Source of the DNA: Frankia alni ACN14a
GTDB taxonomy: Bacteria; Actinomycetota; Actinomycetes; Frankiales; Frankiaceae
Reading direction: 5' to 3'
NCBI RefSeq assembly: GCF_000058485.1
Contig: NC_008278.1
Span: forward strand, 1,048,962-1,112,961
DNA length: 64,000 nucleotides
Below the pieces are notes generated by a model, which saw only the letters and a list, made by a program, of their open reading frames with translations, was not told the origin of the DNA and did no database searches. Position numbers and translations under genes: made by a program. Shown piece after piece: positions 37,329 through 46,435 of the stretch (its first letter is position 1; every line of letters begins with the position of its first letter).

Positions 37329-37650
37329 TCCGTGATCGAATGTCGGCGTCGATCGCGTTGTTCACTTTCTCCGTCGGTGCGGTAGAGTTGTGATGGCGGT
37401 GTCGGAAGGTCGGAAAGGCCACCGATAGCCGCCCGATTTGGCCCGGTTTGCGGGGTGATGCGCTGCTGGTGGCGGGGTGCTGGGACCCACAACGCGCCCA
37501 TCAGCGTCACTTCTGTGGAAACATGGGGTCGTGGTTGCGCGTGCCCTCACCCTCGGGGCGCCGGTCGAGCGAGCGACGGGTCTGATCCCCGTCTCGCCCC
37601 GGCGCGGGTTCGCGTCGCACCCCGCGGCCGCGTGCCTCGTGATTGAGCCG
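37329..37650. other. leader region ahead of the sulfite/nitrite reductase
   Basis: About 320 bases. TTGTTC at 37358-37363 and TAGAGT at 37383-37388, 19 bases apart, form a possible promoter. Short frames starting near 37393 and 37455 have no clear support. The leader peptide gene follows at 37651. Confidence 0.4.
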
Positions 37651-37719
37651 ATGCTCGTCGCGCGCCTGCACGTCGATCTGCTGCGGGTCTCCAGCGCCGG
37701 CTGTCGCCGCTTCCGCTGA
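37651..37719 (+). CDS. sulfur-gene leader peptide (22 residues)
   Basis: Starts MLVARLHVDL and continues LRVSSAGCRRFR before TGA. The core LHVDLxRVSSAxCRR matches the short peptides found ahead of sulfate-assimilation operons in Streptomyces and mycobacteria, where an L-H-(V/I)-D-L start and a C-terminal Cys-Arg are the hallmarks. It ends 60 bases before the siroheme sulfite/nitrite reductase start. Such peptides are thought to let ribosomes sense cysteine supply. Here only one Cys codon is present (codon 18), so how strong the sensing is cannot be judged. Confidence 0.75.
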   Translation: MLVARLHVDLLRVSSAGCRRFR

Positions 37720-37779
37720 CGTTCCCGTTCGCGGCGCCGCTGTGCCGGCGTCGCGTTTCCCCGCGCATCGAGAGATCTC

Positions 37780-39579
37780 ATGACTTCTCCTGCCCGTCCC
37801 GTCCGTTCCGCACGCCCGTCCCGTCCCAAGGGGGCGGGCCAGTGGGCGTTGGGATACTCCGAGCCGCTCAACGCCAACGAGCGGATGAAGAAGGACCAAG
37901 GCGGGCTGGAGGTGCGCGACCGCATCCTCAACGTCTACCCGCACACCGGCTTCGACGGGATCGACCCCCAGGACCTGCGTGGCCGGTTCCGCTGGTGGGG
38001 GCTGTACACGCAGCGCCGGCCGGGGATCTCCGGCGGGCGCACGGCGGTCCTCGAACCGGAGGAGCTCGACGACTCCTACTTCATGCAGCGGATCCGGCTC
38101 GACGGCGGCCGAATGACCGCCGAGCAGCTTCGGGTCATCGCGGACATCTCCACCCGGTACGGCCGGGACGTCGCCGACGTCACCGACCGGCAGAACATCC
38201 AGCTCCACTGGATCCGCATCGAGGACGTGCCCGCCATCTGGGCCGCCCTCGAGGGCGCCGGGATGACGACCGCCGAGGCCTGCGGCGACACCCCGCGGGT
38301 CATCCTCGGCTGCCCGCTGGCGGGCGTCGACGGCGACGAGGTCATCGACGGCTCGGCCGCGATCGACGAGGTGGTCGAGCGTTTCGTCGGCGACCCGACG
38401 CTGGCGAACCTGCCCCGCAAGTTCAAAAGCGCGATCTCCGGCTGCGCGGACCACTGCACGCTGCACGAGATCAATGACATCGCGTTCGTCGGCGTCGTCC
38501 ACCCGGAACTCGGTGCGGGCTACGACCTGTGGGTCGGCGGCGGACTGTCGACGAACCCGAAGCTCGGCGTGCGGCTCGGCGCGTTCGTGCCGCCGGCGCG
38601 CGTCGCCGAGGTCTGGCACGGCGTCGCCTCGCTGTTCCGTGACTACGGCTACCGCCGCCTGCGCACCCGGGCGCGGCTGAAGTTCCTCGTCGCGGACATG
38701 GGCGCCGAATGGGTGCGCACCACCCTGGAGAAGGAGTATCTGACGGCCGCGCTGCCCGACGGGCCGCCGCCGGCACCGCCGCGCAACGAGGGCCGCGACC
38801 ACATCGGCGTGCACCGCCAGCGCGACGGGCGCAACGCGGTGGGCTTCGCCCCGCGGGCGGGGCGGGTCTCCGGATCGATCCTGCACGCCGTGGCGGATCT
38901 CGCCGATCGGTTCGGGCAGGGCCGCATCCGCGCCACGACGACCCAGAAGCTGGTCATCCTCGACGTCGCCGACGAGGCCGTGGCCCCGCTGGAGGCCGAG
39001 CTCGCGGCGCTGGATCTGGTCGTCCGGCCGAGCGTGTTCCGCCGCGGCACGATGGCCTGCACCGGGATCGAGTTCTGCAAGCTGGCCATCGTCGAGACCA
39101 AGGGCAACGCCCGCGACCTCATCGAGGAGCTGGAGCGCCGCCTGCCCGACTTCGACGAGCCGATCGGGATCAACGTCAACGGCTGCCCGAACGCCTGCGC
39201 CCGCTTCCAGGTCGCCGACATCGGGCTGAAGGGTTCGCTGGTCCCCGACGACAACGGCGAGATGGTCGAGGGCTTTCAGGTCCACCTCGGCGGCCACCTG
39301 GGCACCCGGTCACGGCTGGGCCGCAAGTCGCGAGGCCTGAAGGTCACCGCCGACGGCCTGCTCGACTACGTCGTCGGCCTGCTGGAGACCTACCGGCACG
39401 AGCGCGCCGACGGGGAGAGCTTCGCCGACTGGGCGGAGCGGGCCGACGAGGCGTCGCTGGCCGCCGTCGGCGCCGTGAGTTCCTCGGCCGGTGCCGGTGC
39501 CGGTGCCGGTGCCGGTGGCGGTGGCGGTGGCGGAGCCGGAGCAGGGCCGGCGGGCGGGGGTGGCGATGGCCGGCAGTGA
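37780..39579 (+). CDS. nirA: ferredoxin-dependent sulfite/nitrite reductase
   Basis: A siroheme/4Fe-4S enzyme giving six-electron reduction of sulfite (or nitrite). The cluster/siroheme cysteines are C427 and C433 (CTGIEFC) and C469 and C473 (NGCPNAC). Two ferredoxin-like halves: TDRQNIQLHWIRIED, then TTTQKLVILDVADE. Location with cysH, SUMT and a chelatase favours sulfite; the annotation nirA/sir is the actinobacterial convention. At 599 residues it has a 40-residue Gly/Ala tail of GAGAGA/GGGGGG type (39480-39550). Electrons probably come from ferredoxin via the reductase at 42745-43872. Expression is likely tied to the leader peptide upstream. Confidence 0.95.
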   Translation: MTSPARPVRSARPSRPKGAGQWALGYSEPLNANERMKKDQGGLEVRDRILNVYPHTGFDGIDPQDLRGRFRWWGLYTQRRPGISGGRTAVLEPEELDDSYFMQRIRLDGGRMTAEQLRVIADISTRYGRDVADVTDRQNIQLHWIRIEDVPAIWAALEGAGMTTAEACGDTPRVILGCPLAGVDGDEVIDGSAAIDEVVERFVGDPTLANLPRKFKSAISGCADHCTLHEINDIAFVGVVHPELGAGYDLWVGGGLSTNPKLGVRLGAFVPPARVAEVWHGVASLFRDYGYRRLRTRARLKFLVADMGAEWVRTTLEKEYLTAALPDGPPPAPPRNEGRDHIGVHRQRDGRNAVGFAPRAGRVSGSILHAVADLADRFGQGRIRATTTQKLVILDVADEAVAPLEAELAALDLVVRPSVFRRGTMACTGIEFCKLAIVETKGNARDLIEELERRLPDFDEPIGINVNGCPNACARFQVADIGLKGSLVPDDNGEMVEGFQVHLGGHLGTRSRLGRKSRGLKVTADGLLDYVVGLLETYRHERADGESFADWAERADEASLAAVGAVSSSAGAGAGAGAGGGGGGGAGAGPAGGGGDGRQ

Positions 39580-39841
39580 TCGGGCGGTGCCCTTCTACTG
39601 CCCGTACTGCGGCGAGGAGGACATCGTCCCGGAGCCGGCGCCGGACGGCGTCGGCACCGGGCACGGGCACTGGGCGTGCCGGTCCTGCCGGCGAGCCTTC
39701 CGGCTGAACCTGACGGCCCTCGCGGTCGCCGCGGGCCCGGTCGGGGCCACGCCGGCGGGCAGGCCGGCGGGCAGGCCCGACGCAGCGGGGGACCAGACGG
39801 CACGGCGAGGCGCCGCGCGCGACGACGAGGAGACGAGCTGA
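39566..39841 (+). CDS. zinc-ribbon protein of the sulfur operon
   Basis: 91 residues with a CPYC...CRSC zinc ribbon (YCPYCGEED, HWACRSCRRAF) and a disordered C-terminal tail. A small protein of this kind lies between sulfite reductase and cysH in Streptomyces too. Function unknown; perhaps a cluster- or partner-binding accessory. ATG 39566 overlaps the end of the reductase gene by 14 bases; the stop overlaps the cysH ATG. Confidence 0.82.
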   Translation: MAGSDRAVPFYCPYCGEEDIVPEPAPDGVGTGHGHWACRSCRRAFRLNLTALAVAAGPVGATPAGRPAGRPDAAGDQTARRGAARDDEETS

Positions 39842-40512
39842 TGGGTGCCACGTTGCAATCCCGGGCGTTGCGGGCCGGGGACGAGCTCGACGGCGCGCCG
39901 GCCGAGGAGATCCTCGGCTGGGCAGTCGAGGAGTTCGGCCCGAAGCTGGTGGTCGCCGCCTCCATGGCCGAGGCGATCCTGGTCGACATGCTCGCCCGGA
40001 TCCGGTCGGACGTGCCCGTGGTCTTCATCGACACCGGGTACCACTTCGCCGAGACGGTCGGCACCCGCGACGCGGTGGCCGCGACCTACGACCTGCCGCT
40101 GATCAGCGTCCGCCCCCAGCTCACCGTCGTCGGCCAGGACGCCGTCTACGGCCAGGACCTTTACAAGACCGACCCCGACCTGTGCTGCCGGATGCGCAAG
40201 GTGGTGCCGCTGGACCGGGCGTTGGCGCCGTACGACGCCTGGGCCGCCGGGTCGCGGCGCGCCGAGTCCGCCGGCCGGGCGAGCCTGAAGGTCGTCGACT
40301 GGGACGCGCGCCGCGGCAAGGTGAAGATCCACCCGCTGGCCGCCTGGACCGACGCCGACGTCGACCGGTACGTCGCCGAGCACGAGGTCATCGTCAATCC
40401 GCTGCTCTCGGACGGCTACGACTCCGTCGGCTGCCAGCCGTGCACCCGCCGCGGTGCCGGCCGCGCGGGCCGCTGGTCCGGCACGAACAAGACGGAGTGC
40501 GGCATCCACTGA
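39841..40512 (+). CDS. cysH: adenylyl-sulfate (APS) reductase, 4Fe-4S type
   Basis: Reduces APS to sulfite with thioredoxin. PP-loop-like start of the fold (VVAASMAEAILVDML, FIDTGYHFAET), and the 4Fe-4S ligands C115-C116 (DLCCRMRKV) and C198/C201 (GCQPCTRR) that separate APS from PAPS reductases; catalytic Cys in KTECGIH at the C-terminus. 223 residues. ATG shares its A with the preceding TGA. Partner of nirA in making sulfide for cysteine. Confidence 0.95.
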   Translation: MGATLQSRALRAGDELDGAPAEEILGWAVEEFGPKLVVAASMAEAILVDMLARIRSDVPVVFIDTGYHFAETVGTRDAVAATYDLPLISVRPQLTVVGQDAVYGQDLYKTDPDLCCRMRKVVPLDRALAPYDAWAAGSRRAESAGRASLKVVDWDARRGKVKIHPLAAWTDADVDRYVAEHEVIVNPLLSDGYDSVGCQPCTRRGAGRAGRWSGTNKTECGIH

Positions 40513-40610
40513 CCGACCCCGCTGCTGACCTGTGCCGCTGACCTGTGCCGCTGACCCGGCCGGGATGTGGCGCCGCCCGCGTGAGCGCTCGCCGGACGAG
40601 GACGAACAGG

Positions 40611-40616
40611 TACGGT
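40611..40616 (+). promoter_or_regulatory. -10 element placing the SUMT gene as leaderless
   Basis: TACGGT ends 7 bases before GTG 40624. It also overlaps the alternative GTG 40615, which favours 40624 as the true start. Confidence 0.45.
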
Positions 40617-40623
40617 GCACGCC

Positions 40624-42180
40624 GTGACGGACGGGCAAATCGCGGGTGAGGTCTGGCTGGTCGGGGCTGGGCCGGGTGATCCCGGGCTGTTGACCGTGCG
40701 TGGTCGTGAGCTGCTTGCGACCGCCGACGTGGTCGTGGTCGACCGGCTCGCCGCGGCCGTCCTGCTCGACGCCGCGCCGCCCGACGCGGAGATCATTCAC
40801 GTCGGCAAGAGCCCGACCGCCCGCTCCTGGGCCCAGGAGAAGATCAACGCGGTCCTCGTCGACCGGGCCCGGGCCGGCGCCCGGGTCGTGCGGCTCAAGG
40901 GCGGCGATCCCTACGTCCTGGGCCGGGGCGGGGAGGAGGCCCAGGCCTGCGCCGAGGCTGGCGTGGCCTGCACCGTCGTCCCCGGCATCACCTCGGCGCT
41001 GGCCGTGCCGGCGCTGGCCGGCATTCCGGTCACCCACCGCGACCTGGCGCAGGAACTTGCCGTCGTCTCCGGTCACCTGCCGCCCGGCCACCCCGACTCG
41101 ACCGTCGACTGGGCGGGACTGGCCGCCTCCCGGGCGACGATCGTCATCCTCATGGGGGTGGCGCGGCTGATGGACATCGCCGATGCCCTGCTCGCCGGCG
41201 GCCGCCCGGAGGTCACCCCGGTCGCGGTGATCGAGCGGGGCGCCACCCCGGCCCAGCGGGTCCTGCGCACCACGCTCGACGCCCTGGCCATCGACGCGAT
41301 TGCCGCGGGTGTGCGCTCACCGGCGGTGATCGTGGTCGGCGAGGTCGCCGCCCGCAACGACGCCCCGGCCGTCGGTGCGGCGCCGCTCGCCGGCGTGCGC
41401 GTCCTGGTCGCCCGCACCCGGCCTCGCCCCGGCCTGCTGGCCCGCCGGCTGCGGCAGCTCGGCGCGGACGCGGTCGAGACCGTCGTGGCCCATCCCGCCC
41501 CGCCCGACGACGCCGGCGCGGCGTTGCTGGCGGCGCTGCCCGGGGCCGCGGGCCTCGTGCTCGCCGACCCGGACGAGGTCGCCGCGGTGGTCGCCCTGCT
41601 GCGCCGGGCGGGCACCGACGTGCGCGCACTGGCCGGGCTGACCCTGGTGGCCGCCCGCCCCGACGTCACCGACGCCCTCGACGCGCTGGGCCTGGCCGCC
41701 ACCACACTCGACCAGCTCGGCCAGGCCGACCGGACCGACGCGGGCGCGGGCGACGCCGGCCGGGTCGCCCGTGCGGCGGGTGCCGGGCCGGCAGCGGCGG
41801 GCCGCCGGCCGGCCCCGGGGCCGGCGGTGCTCGTCGTCGGCGCGGCCGATCTGCCGGCGGGCGGCCCCTGGACTCCGCGCCGCGTGCCGCTGTTGACCGA
41901 CGTGACCGCCGATCCCGATCCGCGGATCGCCGACGAGCTGCGGCACGGCGACTTCGACGTCGCGGCCTTCGCCTCCTCGACGGCTGCCCGCAGTACCGCC
42001 CAGCTGTACGGGCCGCTGCCCCCGGACCTGCTCGTCGCCGCGATGGGCCGGCGTAGCGCCGAGGCCTGCGAGGCCGCCGGCATCCGGGTGGACATCGTGC
42101 CGACCGAGCCGGGGGTGCGCCCGCTCGCCGCCGCCGTCGCCGACTTCGTCACCGCCAGCCGCGCCGCCGCGGCCTCCTGA
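40624..42180 (+). CDS. cobA: uroporphyrinogen-III C-methyltransferase fused to a HemD-like domain
   Basis: The N-terminal 255 residues are a complete SUMT: VWLVGAGPGDPGLLTVRG, HVGKSPTARSWAQEKIN, RLKGGDPYVLGRGGEEAQ, VVPGITSALAVPALAGIPVTHR, ILMGVARL. It methylates uroporphyrinogen III to precorrin-2 for siroheme and cobalamin. The C-terminal half (from VRVLVARTRPRPGLLARRLRQ) resembles a uroporphyrinogen-III synthase fold but with an internal Ala/Pro-rich break and weak motifs. 518 residues. The leaderless-type GTG 40624 is preferred. It supplies siroheme for nirA; the hem-cluster fusion at 2589-4409 has the opposite pattern of domain conservation. Confidence 0.93.
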   Translation: MTDGQIAGEVWLVGAGPGDPGLLTVRGRELLATADVVVVDRLAAAVLLDAAPPDAEIIHVGKSPTARSWAQEKINAVLVDRARAGARVVRLKGGDPYVLGRGGEEAQACAEAGVACTVVPGITSALAVPALAGIPVTHRDLAQELAVVSGHLPPGHPDSTVDWAGLAASRATIVILMGVARLMDIADALLAGGRPEVTPVAVIERGATPAQRVLRTTLDALAIDAIAAGVRSPAVIVVGEVAARNDAPAVGAAPLAGVRVLVARTRPRPGLLARRLRQLGADAVETVVAHPAPPDDAGAALLAALPGAAGLVLADPDEVAAVVALLRRAGTDVRALAGLTLVAARPDVTDALDALGLAATTLDQLGQADRTDAGAGDAGRVARAAGAGPAAAGRRPAPGPAVLVVGAADLPAGGPWTPRRVPLLTDVTADPDPRIADELRHGDFDVAAFASSTAARSTAQLYGPLPPDLLVAAMGRRSAEACEAAGIRVDIVPTEPGVRPLAAAVADFVTASRAAAAS

Positions 42181-42186
42181 TCCGTC

Positions 42187-42234
42187 CGACGCCACGGCGC
42201 GGTTCCGCGGAACACCTCGGTCATCGGGCGTCGG
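42187..42234. terminator. bidirectional stem structure between convergent genes
   Basis: CGACGCC (42187-42193) and GGCGTCG (42228-42234) can pair and enclose the 12-base palindrome GTTCCGCGGAAC (42202-42213). It sits in the 60-base gap between the convergent SUMT and chelatase genes. Confidence 0.5.
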
Positions 42235-42240
42235 GCTTGA

Positions 42241-42705
42241 TCAGCCGGTGGGGTGGTCGGCGGCGTCGACGAGTGCGCGCAGCGTGTCGTCGAGCCGCGC
42301 CCGCACGGCCTCGACGACGCAGGTGTGCAGGCCGAGGGGCTCGGAGAGGATCCAGCGGGTCGTCGGGTGCCGTCCGCGCGCCTCCTCCAGCGCCGCGGGG
42401 AGGTCGCGGCGGGTGTGGTTGCCGCCGAAGAGGAAGAACGGGTAGACAACGATCTCGGTGCAGCCCGCGTCCGCGAGCGTGTCATAGCCCTCGCCGATGT
42501 CGGGCCGACTGACCTCGAGGAACGCCGCCTCGACGGCCCCCCACGGCCGCGGCCCGGCCGGCGACGGCTGCATGGTCGGCGGGCGCCCCGCGCAGCCGTC
42601 GCCGTCCTGGCGGGGCTCGGTCGCCAGGCGGCGGGCCAACTCCCGGACCGTGGCGTTCGCCTCGTCCCGTCGTGAACCGTGGCCGATAACCAGAAGACCG
42701 CGCAT
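42241..42705 (-). CDS. sirohydrochlorin chelatase (CbiX/SirB-like)
   Basis: Inserts Fe(II) or Co(II) into sirohydrochlorin. Metal/catalytic His motifs VIGHGSRRDEAN at the N-terminus and YPFFLFGGNHTRRDLPAALEEARG. 154 residues, a single-domain (short) chelatase, with a 20-residue insertion after the first helix. It lies 39 bases after the ferredoxin reductase gene and is in the same minus-strand unit. With the SUMT it supplies siroheme; the precorrin-2 dehydrogenase needed between them is not in this window. Confidence 0.88.
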   Translation of the reverse strand: MRGLLVIGHGSRRDEANATVRELARRLATEPRQDGDGCAGRPPTMQPSPAGPRPWGAVEAAFLEVSRPDIGEGYDTLADAGCTEIVVYPFFLFGGNHTRRDLPAALEEARGRHPTTRWILSEPLGLHTCVVEAVRARLDDTLRALVDAADHPTG

Positions 42706-42744
42706 GGCACCAGTGTGCGCCGGATGCCCGACCGCGGCTGCCGG

Positions 42745-43872
42745 TCAGGAGGCGGTGCTGTCGCCGGAGCTGTGCCCCGGGAACACCTTCGCCGCGGGGT
42801 CGACGACCGGAGCGGCGTTGTTGACGGCGGTCGCGACCTCGCCGAAACCGGTGGCGATCAGGCGGACCTTGCCGGGGTACTCGGTGATGTCCCCGGCCGC
42901 GAAGACACGGTCGACGCCCGTGAACATCGTCGAGTCGACCGCGATGTGGCGACGGGCCATGGTGAGCCCCCAGCGGGTCAGCGGCCCGAGATCGGCGGTG
43001 AAGCCGAGCGCGGCGACCACGGCCTGCGCCGGGCGGACGTGCCGGTCCCCGGTGCGGGTCTGCACCAGCTCGACCTTCTCGATCCGGTCCTCGCCGTGGA
43101 TGGCGGCGACCTCGGAGAAGGTGAGGATCTCCACGCGCGACGCCTCGACCCGCTCGATCGTCGCCGCGTGCGCGCGGAACCGGTCGCGGCGGTGCACCAG
43201 CGTGACCGAGCGGGCGATCGGCTCCAGGGCGAGTGCCCAGTCGAAGGCGCTGTCCCCCCCGCCGACCACGATGACGTCCTGGTCGGCGTAGACGTCCAGC
43301 TTCGGCACGAAGTAGACCAGGCCGCGGCCGAGATGGCCGGTCCCGGTCGGCAGCGGCCGCGGGGTGAACGTGCCGAGCCCACCGGTGATCACGACCACCC
43401 TGGCGCGGACCCGGTGGCCCTGACTACTGGTGACCACGACCGCGTCCGGTTCGTGGGCGAGCTCGGCGGCCTGCTGGTCGAGCAGGTAGGTCGGGTCGAA
43501 CTGGGCCGCCTGGGTGACGAGGGCGTCGACCAGCTCGCGGCCGCGGATGGCCGGGAAGCCGGCCACGTCGTAGATGACCTTCTCCGGGTACATCGCGGTG
43601 ACCTGGCCGCCCGCCTCGGGCAACGAGTCCATCAGCGCGACCGACATGCCCCGGAACCCCGCGTAGTAGGCGCCGTAGAGCCCTGCGGGGCCGGCGCCGA
43701 CGATCAGCATGTCCACAGTCGTGTCGACGTCGCCGGTGCCCACGTCGCCGGTGCCCACCTCGCCGGTGCCCACCTCGCCGGTGACGATGTCGCTGGTACT
43801 GACGTCGCCGTCCGCGGCGGCCTCCGGGCGGACGACGGTGCCGTCGTTCGCCTCGACCGACTGCGTGACCAT
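42745..43872 (-). CDS. thioredoxin-reductase-like ferredoxin-NADP+ reductase
   Basis: A 375-residue FAD enzyme of the YumC type: FAD motif MLIVGAGPAGLYGAYYAGF, PEAGGQVTAMYPEK, NADPH motif VIVVGGGDSAFDWAL, and C-terminal FAAGDITEYPGKVRLIATGFGE. The CxxC of thioredoxin reductases is absent, as expected for this group. It would reduce ferredoxin for nirA. The first 45 residues hold GEVGTG/GDVGTG repeats. ATG 43872 has a GGGGAG site 6 bases upstream. It is transcribed with the chelatase. Confidence 0.93.
   Translation of the reverse strand: MVTQSVEANDGTVVRPEAAADGDVSTSDIVTGEVGTGEVGTGDVGTGDVDTTVDMLIVGAGPAGLYGAYYAGFRGMSVALMDSLPEAGGQVTAMYPEKVIYDVAGFPAIRGRELVDALVTQAAQFDPTYLLDQQAAELAHEPDAVVVTSSQGHRVRARVVVITGGLGTFTPRPLPTGTGHLGRGLVYFVPKLDVYADQDVIVVGGGDSAFDWALALEPIARSVTLVHRRDRFRAHAATIERVEASRVEILTFSEVAAIHGEDRIEKVELVQTRTGDRHVRPAQAVVAALGFTADLGPLTRWGLTMARRHIAVDSTMFTGVDRVFAAGDITEYPGKVRLIATGFGEVATAVNNAAPVVDPAAKVFPGHSSGDSTAS
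43722..43800 (-). repeat. 15-base tandem repeat in the ferredoxin reductase N-terminus
   Basis: Four to five copies of an in-frame 15-base unit, GTGGGCACCGGCGAG in the minus-strand reading (GTGEV and GTGDV). Copies are nearly identical, suggesting slippage. Confidence 0.85.
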
Positions 43873-44239
43873 GGGCAGCTCCCCGCACCTCGCGGCCCGA
43901 CCGGTTGGACAGGAGTGCCCGGTCGGTGCCACTGGACGTTCCTTCGTCTCATCCTGCCGGAGAACGGGACGGCACGCCTTCCTGTGGTCCCGGCCCATGG
44001 GAGGTGGTGTTGCGCTTGTATCGTCTTTCTGTTGCACGGTTCGTTGCCGGGCCCACCGGTTGTTCAGGCAGTATCCCGGGACGTGCCCGGAGGAACGGAG
44101 TGCCGTCGCGGCCGTCGGATGGCGGACAGCGCTCCCCGCGCCGCGTCCGGCGAGGGCTAGCGTGCAGCGGCAGGCACCCGCAGTCGCCGGGCCGCACCGG
44201 GCGGCGGTGGGGACTACAGCGGACACGGGCGGGAGAGCG
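43873..44239. other. divergent region between ferredoxin reductase and kinase genes
   Basis: 367 bases, no gene accepted. On the minus strand GATACA near 44022 is a possible -10 for the reductase-chelatase unit. The GGGAG site of the kinase is at 44231. Confidence 0.4.
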
Positions 44240-46435
44240 GTGGCGGATCGATCGACGGGCCGGGACGCGCCGGGCGGCACCCGGGGTGAGGCGCTGTACC
44301 CGGACGACCCCACCGTGATCGGCGCCTACCGGGTCCTGCGCCGGCTCGGCTCGGGCGGCATGGGCACGGTGTACCTCGCCCGGGACACCGCGGGAGCCCC
44401 CGTCGCGATCAAGGTGATCCGCTCGGAGCTGGCCGCCGACCCCGAGTTCCGCGACCGGTTCCGGGACGAGGTCGCCGCGGCACGCCGGGTCGCCCCGTTC
44501 TGCACCGCGCAGGTCCTCGACGCCGACCCCGCCGCTCGCCGCCCCTACCTGGTCACGGAGTACATCGACGGCGTCCGCCTCGATGACGTCGTCGCCCGGT
44601 CCGGGCCGTTGCCGATGTCGACCCTGCAGGGCGTGGCGATCGGCGTGGCCAGCGCGCTGACCGCGATCCACAAGGCCGGCATCGTCCACCGCGACCTCAA
44701 GCCGAGCAACGTCATGCTGTCGTTCTCCGGCCCCCGGGTCATCGACTTCGGGATCGCCCGGGCGCTCGACGCGGCGCAGGGACGGACCCAGACCGGCCTC
44801 GTCCTCGGCTCGGTCGGCTGGATGGCCCCCGAGCAGATGGAGGGCTCGCCGATCGGCCCGGCGGTCGACGTCTTCGCCTGGGGCCTGCTCATCGCCTACG
44901 CCGCCGTCGGCGCCCACCCCTACGGAGAGGGCACCTACCTGGCGATGTCGGAGAAGATCCAGACGGGTCGGCCCGACCTGCGGGACGTGCCGGCGCAGCT
45001 CCAGCCCGTCGTCCGCGCCGCGCTCGCCCGCGACCCGCGGGACCGCCCGTCGGCCGAACGTCTGCTGCTGACCCTGCTCGGGGAGGAGGCGCCGCCCGGC
45101 GGGGACGCCCGGGTCGCGGCCACCGCCGTCCTCGACGACACGTGGCCGCGGGGCCGCAGCGCCGCCGCCGCCGCGGTTGGAGCGGTTGGAGCGGCCGGGA
45201 TAGCCGCGGCCGCGGGTGCCGCGGCGGGCGCGGACGCCTTCCGGACGAGGCGCTATGACGACTCGGCGGCCGCCGACCGCTCGAGGGGACCCGACGTCGA
45301 CTCCGCCGCGCCCGGCGCCCGACGCGCCGACGCGGCCAGGGCGGCGCGAACCCGCGTCGCCGACGCCGGCGAGCTGCACGGCTCGCGGGAGGCCGGTGCC
45401 CCGCCGGTGGGGGAACGCTGGTGGGACGAGCCGGCCGATCTTCCGCCGCCGGCCGGGCCGCCCGTGCCGCCGCCGGCCCTGGCCGGTCTCGGCGTCGAGG
45501 ACCGCGCCCCGGGTGCCCGCGCCGGAGCCGCCGAGGATGCCGGCCGCGCCGGCGGCGCCGGTTTCGATGCCGCCGGCGGCGGTGGCGCCGGCTTCGGTGG
45601 TGCCGGCGGGCAGGGGGCGCCGGGGCGCCGGCGGCGGCGCGCCGGATTCGTCCAGTACGAGGATGAGCAGCCCTCCGCCCCGCCCGCCGCGCCCGGAGCG
45701 GCCGCCCGCGACCGCCGCGCCGAGCCGGTGCCGCCCGCGGACGACCGCCGCTCGCCCCCGTCGCGCTACCCGCCTGCGGCTCCGTACTCGCCCGCGGCTC
45801 CGTATCCGCCTGCCGCACAGTCCCCGTCCGCGGCACCTCGCCAGGCGGACCGCCCGTACCCGCCGCCTCAGCAGCAGCCACAGCCGTATCCGCAGGCTCA
45901 GCCCTACCCCCAGGCCCGGCCCGACCAGCGGCCCCGGCTCGACCAACGAGCCCAGCCATACCCGCAGGCCCAGCCGTACCCGCAGGCCCAGCCGTACCCG
46001 CAGGCCCAGCCGTACCCGCAGGCCCAGCCATACCCGCAGGCCCAGCCGTACCCGCCGGCTCGTCCCGAGGGGCGGCGCGCCGAGGGGCGGCGGGCGGCCG
46101 ACCGCGGCGATGCTGCGCGCCCGCAACCGGCGCCACGCCCGGTCGCCGAGCGTCCCCGGGAGCGGGCGCCGGAACCCCAGGGACTCCCGGCGCCGCGCCG
46201 CCCGCGCCGACGGTTCCGGCTGCGGATCCCTTTCAAGCGGACGATCGTGTTCGTTCTGGTCGTCCTGCTCCTGCTCTCCGCGGCCGACCAGATCGCGTCC
46301 ATGGTCGACGAGCAGCGCAGCCGGCTGTGGGACAAGGTGGCCACCTCGGTCAGGAACGGCGTGGGCGACCAGGTGGACAGTCTGTGGAACCAGGCAAAGG
46401 ACACCTTCGGCGGTTCCTCGGGCGGTCCGGGGTGA
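44240..46435 (+). CDS. PknB-like transmembrane serine/threonine kinase
   Basis: 731 residues. Hanks-type kinase domain at residues 25-280: glycine loop LGSGGMGTVYLA, lysine K58 (VAIKVI), catalytic D152 in HRDLKPSN, metal D169 in DFGIAR, and GWMAPEQM. A long disordered Pro/Ala/Gly linker follows, with about seven PYPQAQ repeats (45955-46056), then one helix TIVFVLVVLLLLSAADQI at about 668-685 and a 45-residue extracytoplasmic tail. No PASTA domain. GTG 44240 has a GGGAGA site; upstream in-frame starts have none. Substrates unknown. Confidence 0.92.
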   Translation: MADRSTGRDAPGGTRGEALYPDDPTVIGAYRVLRRLGSGGMGTVYLARDTAGAPVAIKVIRSELAADPEFRDRFRDEVAAARRVAPFCTAQVLDADPAARRPYLVTEYIDGVRLDDVVARSGPLPMSTLQGVAIGVASALTAIHKAGIVHRDLKPSNVMLSFSGPRVIDFGIARALDAAQGRTQTGLVLGSVGWMAPEQMEGSPIGPAVDVFAWGLLIAYAAVGAHPYGEGTYLAMSEKIQTGRPDLRDVPAQLQPVVRAALARDPRDRPSAERLLLTLLGEEAPPGGDARVAATAVLDDTWPRGRSAAAAAVGAVGAAGIAAAAGAAAGADAFRTRRYDDSAAADRSRGPDVDSAAPGARRADAARAARTRVADAGELHGSREAGAPPVGERWWDEPADLPPPAGPPVPPPALAGLGVEDRAPGARAGAAEDAGRAGGAGFDAAGGGGAGFGGAGGQGAPGRRRRRAGFVQYEDEQPSAPPAAPGAAARDRRAEPVPPADDRRSPPSRYPPAAPYSPAAPYPPAAQSPSAAPRQADRPYPPPQQQPQPYPQAQPYPQARPDQRPRLDQRAQPYPQAQPYPQAQPYPQAQPYPQAQPYPQAQPYPPARPEGRRAEGRRAADRGDAARPQPAPRPVAERPRERAPEPQGLPAPRRPRRRFRLRIPFKRTIVFVLVVLLLLSAADQIASMVDEQRSRLWDKVATSVRNGVGDQVDSLWNQAKDTFGGSSGGPG
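45955..46056 (+). repeat. 18-base tandem repeat in the kinase linker
   Basis: Six or more copies of an in-frame CCGTACCCGCAGGCCCAG unit encoding PYPQAQ. Near-perfect copies imply recent expansion. Confidence 0.95.

Noticed and set aside
43709-46435. Longer version of the kinase gene starting inside the ferredoxin reductase
   Set aside because: The added 177 residues are the antisense of repeats and promoter region; GTG 44240 has a ribosome site.
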